Part shown: positions 62,217 through 64,000 of the stretch, in pieces
Numbering within the stretch: the stretch's first letter is position 1
Layout of the letters: each line of letters begins with the position of its first letter
Assembly: GCF_030466625.1 (NCBI RefSeq)
Contig: NZ_JADEVT010000010.1
Location: forward strand, 60,252-124,251
DNA: 64,000 nucleotides
Origin: Nocardioides sp. ChNu-153
Lineage (GTDB): Bacteria > Actinomycetota > Actinomycetes > Propionibacteriales > Nocardioidaceae
Direction of reading: 5' to 3'
Made by a program: the position numbers and the translations under genes
Notes under the pieces: model-generated
Database searches by the model: none
Seen by the model: the letters and a program-made list of their open reading frames with translations, nothing else
What the model was told of the DNA's origin: nothing

Positions 62217-63488
62217 GTGTCCACGCACGCGAACGTCCTCGACGATCTGGAGTGGCGCGGTCTCATCGCGAACTCCACCGATCGCGACGCCCTCCACTCC
62301 CACCTGGGCTCGGGCAGCGTCCGCTACTACGTGGGCTTCGACCCGACCGCGCCCAGCCTCCACATGGGGCACCTGGTGCAGGTGCTCACCGCCCGCCGGC
62401 TCCAGGAGGCGGGGCACACGCCGTACCTGCTGGTGGGCGGGGCGACCGGCCTCATCGGCGACCCGCGCGACTCGGGGGAGCGCACGCTGAACGCGCTCGA
62501 CACCGTGAAGGAGTGGGTGGACAAGGTCCGGGGCCAACTCGAGCCGTTCCTGTCGTTCGAAGGCCCCAACGCCGCGACGATGGTCAACAACTACGACTGG
62601 ACCGCGTCGCTGTCGACCATCGACTTCCTGCGCGACATCGGCAAGCACTTCCCGGTCAACCGGATGCTGGCCCGCGACACGGTGCGCCGGCGCCTCGACT
62701 CGGGGATCAGCTACACGGAGTTCAGCTACGTGCTCCTGCAGTCGATGGACTTCCTCAACCTCCACCGCGACCACGGGGTGACGCTGCAGTTCGGCGGCTC
62801 CGACCAGTGGGGCAACCTCACGGCAGGGGCGGACCTCATCCGGCGGGTGGAGCAGGGCCACGCCCACGCGTTCAGCACCCCGCTGCTGACGAAGTCCGAC
62901 GGCACGAAGTACGGCAAGACCGAGGGGGGAGCGCTGTGGCTCGACCCCGAGATGCTCTCGCCGTACGCGTTCTACCAGTTCTGGCTCAACGTCGAGGACG
63001 CCAAGATCGGTGAGCTCCTGCGGGTGTTCACCTTCCTGAGCCACGACGAGATCACCGACCTCGAGGCCCGCAGCGCGGAGAAGCCGTTCCTGCGCCTGGG
63101 CCAGAAGGCCCTCGCCCGCGAGGTGACGTCGCTGGTCCACGGGAGCGAGGAGACCGACCGCATCGAGGCCGCCTCCGCGGCCCTCTTCGGCGGGGGCGAC
63201 CTGCGCGCGCTCCCGGGTACGACGCTCGCCGCCGCCCTGGTCGAGGCCGGGTCGGTCACGGCGCCGGCGGGGGACGGGCGCCTGGGGGTCGTCGACCTGC
63301 TCGTCGAGACCGGGCTCGCGAAGAGCAAGGGGGAGGCGCGCCGCACCATCTCCGAGGGCGGCGCCTACCTGAACAACGAGCGGGTGACCGACGCCGACCT
63401 GGTTCCGGGACCCGACGACGCGCTCGACGGCGGATGGCTGGTGCTGCGCCGCGGCAAGAAGAACCTCGCCGGCGTGCAGCTCGTCTGA
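62217..63488 (+). CDS. tyrS: Tyrosine-tRNA ligase
   Basis: 423 aa class I aminoacyl-tRNA synthetase. YVGFDPTAPSLHMGH carries the HIGH motif as H49-M-G-H52 and TKSDGTKYGKTEGG the KMSKS equivalent KYGKT; LQFGGSDQWGN is the Tyr-binding helix. A C-terminal S4 domain (about 355-423) binds tRNA. GTG start with GGAAAGG upstream. A hairpin follows, then the rRNA operon promoters. Confidence 0.97.
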   Translation: MSTHANVLDDLEWRGLIANSTDRDALHSHLGSGSVRYYVGFDPTAPSLHMGHLVQVLTARRLQEAGHTPYLLVGGATGLIGDPRDSGERTLNALDTVKEWVDKVRGQLEPFLSFEGPNAATMVNNYDWTASLSTIDFLRDIGKHFPVNRMLARDTVRRRLDSGISYTEFSYVLLQSMDFLNLHRDHGVTLQFGGSDQWGNLTAGADLIRRVEQGHAHAFSTPLLTKSDGTKYGKTEGGALWLDPEMLSPYAFYQFWLNVEDAKIGELLRVFTFLSHDEITDLEARSAEKPFLRLGQKALAREVTSLVHGSEETDRIEAASAALFGGGDLRALPGTTLAAALVEAGSVTAPAGDGRLGVVDLLVETGLAKSKGEARRTISEGGAYLNNERVTDADLVPGPDDALDGGWLVLRRGKKNLAGVQLV

Positions 63489-63521
63489 CCCGGCCCCGCT
63501 CGACCCGATCGACTCCTCCGT

Positions 63522-63542
63522 GGGCCCGCTTCGTGCGGGCCC
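63522..63542. terminator. Terminator after tyrS
   Basis: GGGCCCGC (63522-63529) and GCGGGCCC (63535-63542) with a five-base loop. Confidence 0.65.
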
Positions 63543-63631
63543 GCGGTCGTTCCCGGGACGGGGGTACGGCGGCCCGCCCCGCCCCGGGCGGGGGTGTCAA
63601 CCGCCTGTGCGCCACGTCACGCCGCCAGCGT

Positions 63632-63861
63632 TTGACGGCCTCCACCTCCCGGCGTAATGTTCTTCCTCGTTGCCCGGAACGCGACGGGGAGCAAGACCGA
63701 GAGGTCGGGCTTCCGGCGCGGGTGACCACCACAAACTGAGCAGGCCTCGGAAGAGGTTGGAATTGCCGTGTGCGAAACCAGCTGATAATGAGGCTTACGA
63801 AGTATGCGGTGAATCGGACGAAAACCCCCGAGTTTGCATCTGGGAAATCATCCGGTAATGT
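63632..63861 (+). promoter_or_regulatory. Tandem promoters of an rRNA operon
   Basis: P1: TTGACG at 63632-63637 and TAATGT at 63655-63660. P2: TTTGCA at 63833-63838 and TAATGT at 63856-63861. Both have 17-bp spacing and the same -10 hexamer. They stand out against the GC-rich background as AT-rich and lead into an rRNA-type leader. Confidence 0.8.
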
Positions 63862-64000
63862 TTCACCTCGCAAGCCCCGAGGGGCCGGAGAGATACCGGT
63901 CAAGCGGTGCGCGTGTGATTCTTGAGAACTCAACAGTGTGTCATATAAGTCGACGGATTAGTTTGTTTGTTTTTGCCTCGTCGGCTCGCTGGTGGCTGGT
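63862..64000 (+). ncRNA. Leader of the rrn operon transcript (16S gene lies beyond the window)
   Basis: TTCTTGAGAACTCAAC at 63919-63934 is the element found just before 16S rRNA genes in many actinobacteria (a boxA-like antitermination and processing region). Further AT-rich sequence with TTTGTTTGTTTTTGCC follows. The 16S start (AGAGTTTGATC) is not reached. Confidence 0.75.

Overview
The window is very GC-rich DNA with dense, often overlapping genes, many GTG starts and 4-base GTGA/ATGA stop-start overlaps. Content and gene order point to an actinobacterium; a Nocardioides-like member of the Propionibacteriales is my best guess (inference only, no rRNA gene body lies in the window). Two blocks follow an order I know from Mycobacterium tuberculosis: pmt / rsmI / tatD / rpfB / rsmA / ispE (7.4-15.4 kb), and miaB / miaA / dapF / hflX / lexA / SOS LysM gene / nrdR (23.3-50.5 kb). 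Accessory genes are inserted between these core genes.

Layout. 0-1.8 kb: the end of an operon of cysteine-free (zinc-independent) ribosomal proteins L31, L32 and L36 with a CobW/COG0523-like protein. 1.9-7.4 kb: a lipoprotein, the nucleoid protein HU, an MFS transporter, Dps with a possible iron box, a flavin/F420-type oxidase, a TspO-like membrane protein and an SDR. 7.4-17.3 kb: protein mannosyltransferase, rsmI, an epoxide-hydrolase-like enzyme, tatD, the resuscitation factor rpfB, rsmA-ispE and an ABC-F ATPase. 17.3-19.7 kb: a palindromic repeat array, the divergent tamR/tam pair with its operator, and a DUF4442 protein. 19.7-23.2 kb: a glutamate-type ABC importer (gluABCD). 23.3-32.5 kb: miaB, a GH26-like secreted enzyme, a Nudix operon, miaA, an islet of four genes bounded by two copies of the same repeat dimer, and dapF. 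32.6-44.2 kb: three secreted phosphoesterase-type enzymes, hflX, a fused SecDF, a DinG-like helicase and a DivIVA-like membrane protein. 44.3-53.6 kb: lexA and a divergent LysM cell-division inhibitor sharing several SOS boxes, then a tandemly duplicated secreted two-gene module, then nrdR and nrdJ. 53.6-62.0 kb: accessory genes including two frameshifted genes (vsr and a VOC protein), a Fic protein, an ADP-ribosylglycohydrolase and an efflux pump facing a MarR regulator. 62.2-64 kb: tyrS and the promoter/leader of an rRNA operon whose 16S gene starts beyond the window.

How the parts work together. The core genes cover tRNA and rRNA modification (miaA, miaB, rsmA, rsmI), cell-wall precursors and dormancy exit (dapF, ispE, rpfB), DNA damage (lexA, SOS LysM gene, dinG-like) and dNTP supply (nrdR, nrdJ). 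The strongest unexplained structures are the duplicated DUF6318-type lipoprotein / PKD-like protein module (46.1-49.2 kb), whose two copies are near-identical at both ends and diverged in one continuous central block, and the repeat-bounded islet between miaA and dapF (28.0-31.6 kb). No transposase, integrase, CRISPR array or tRNA gene was seen.
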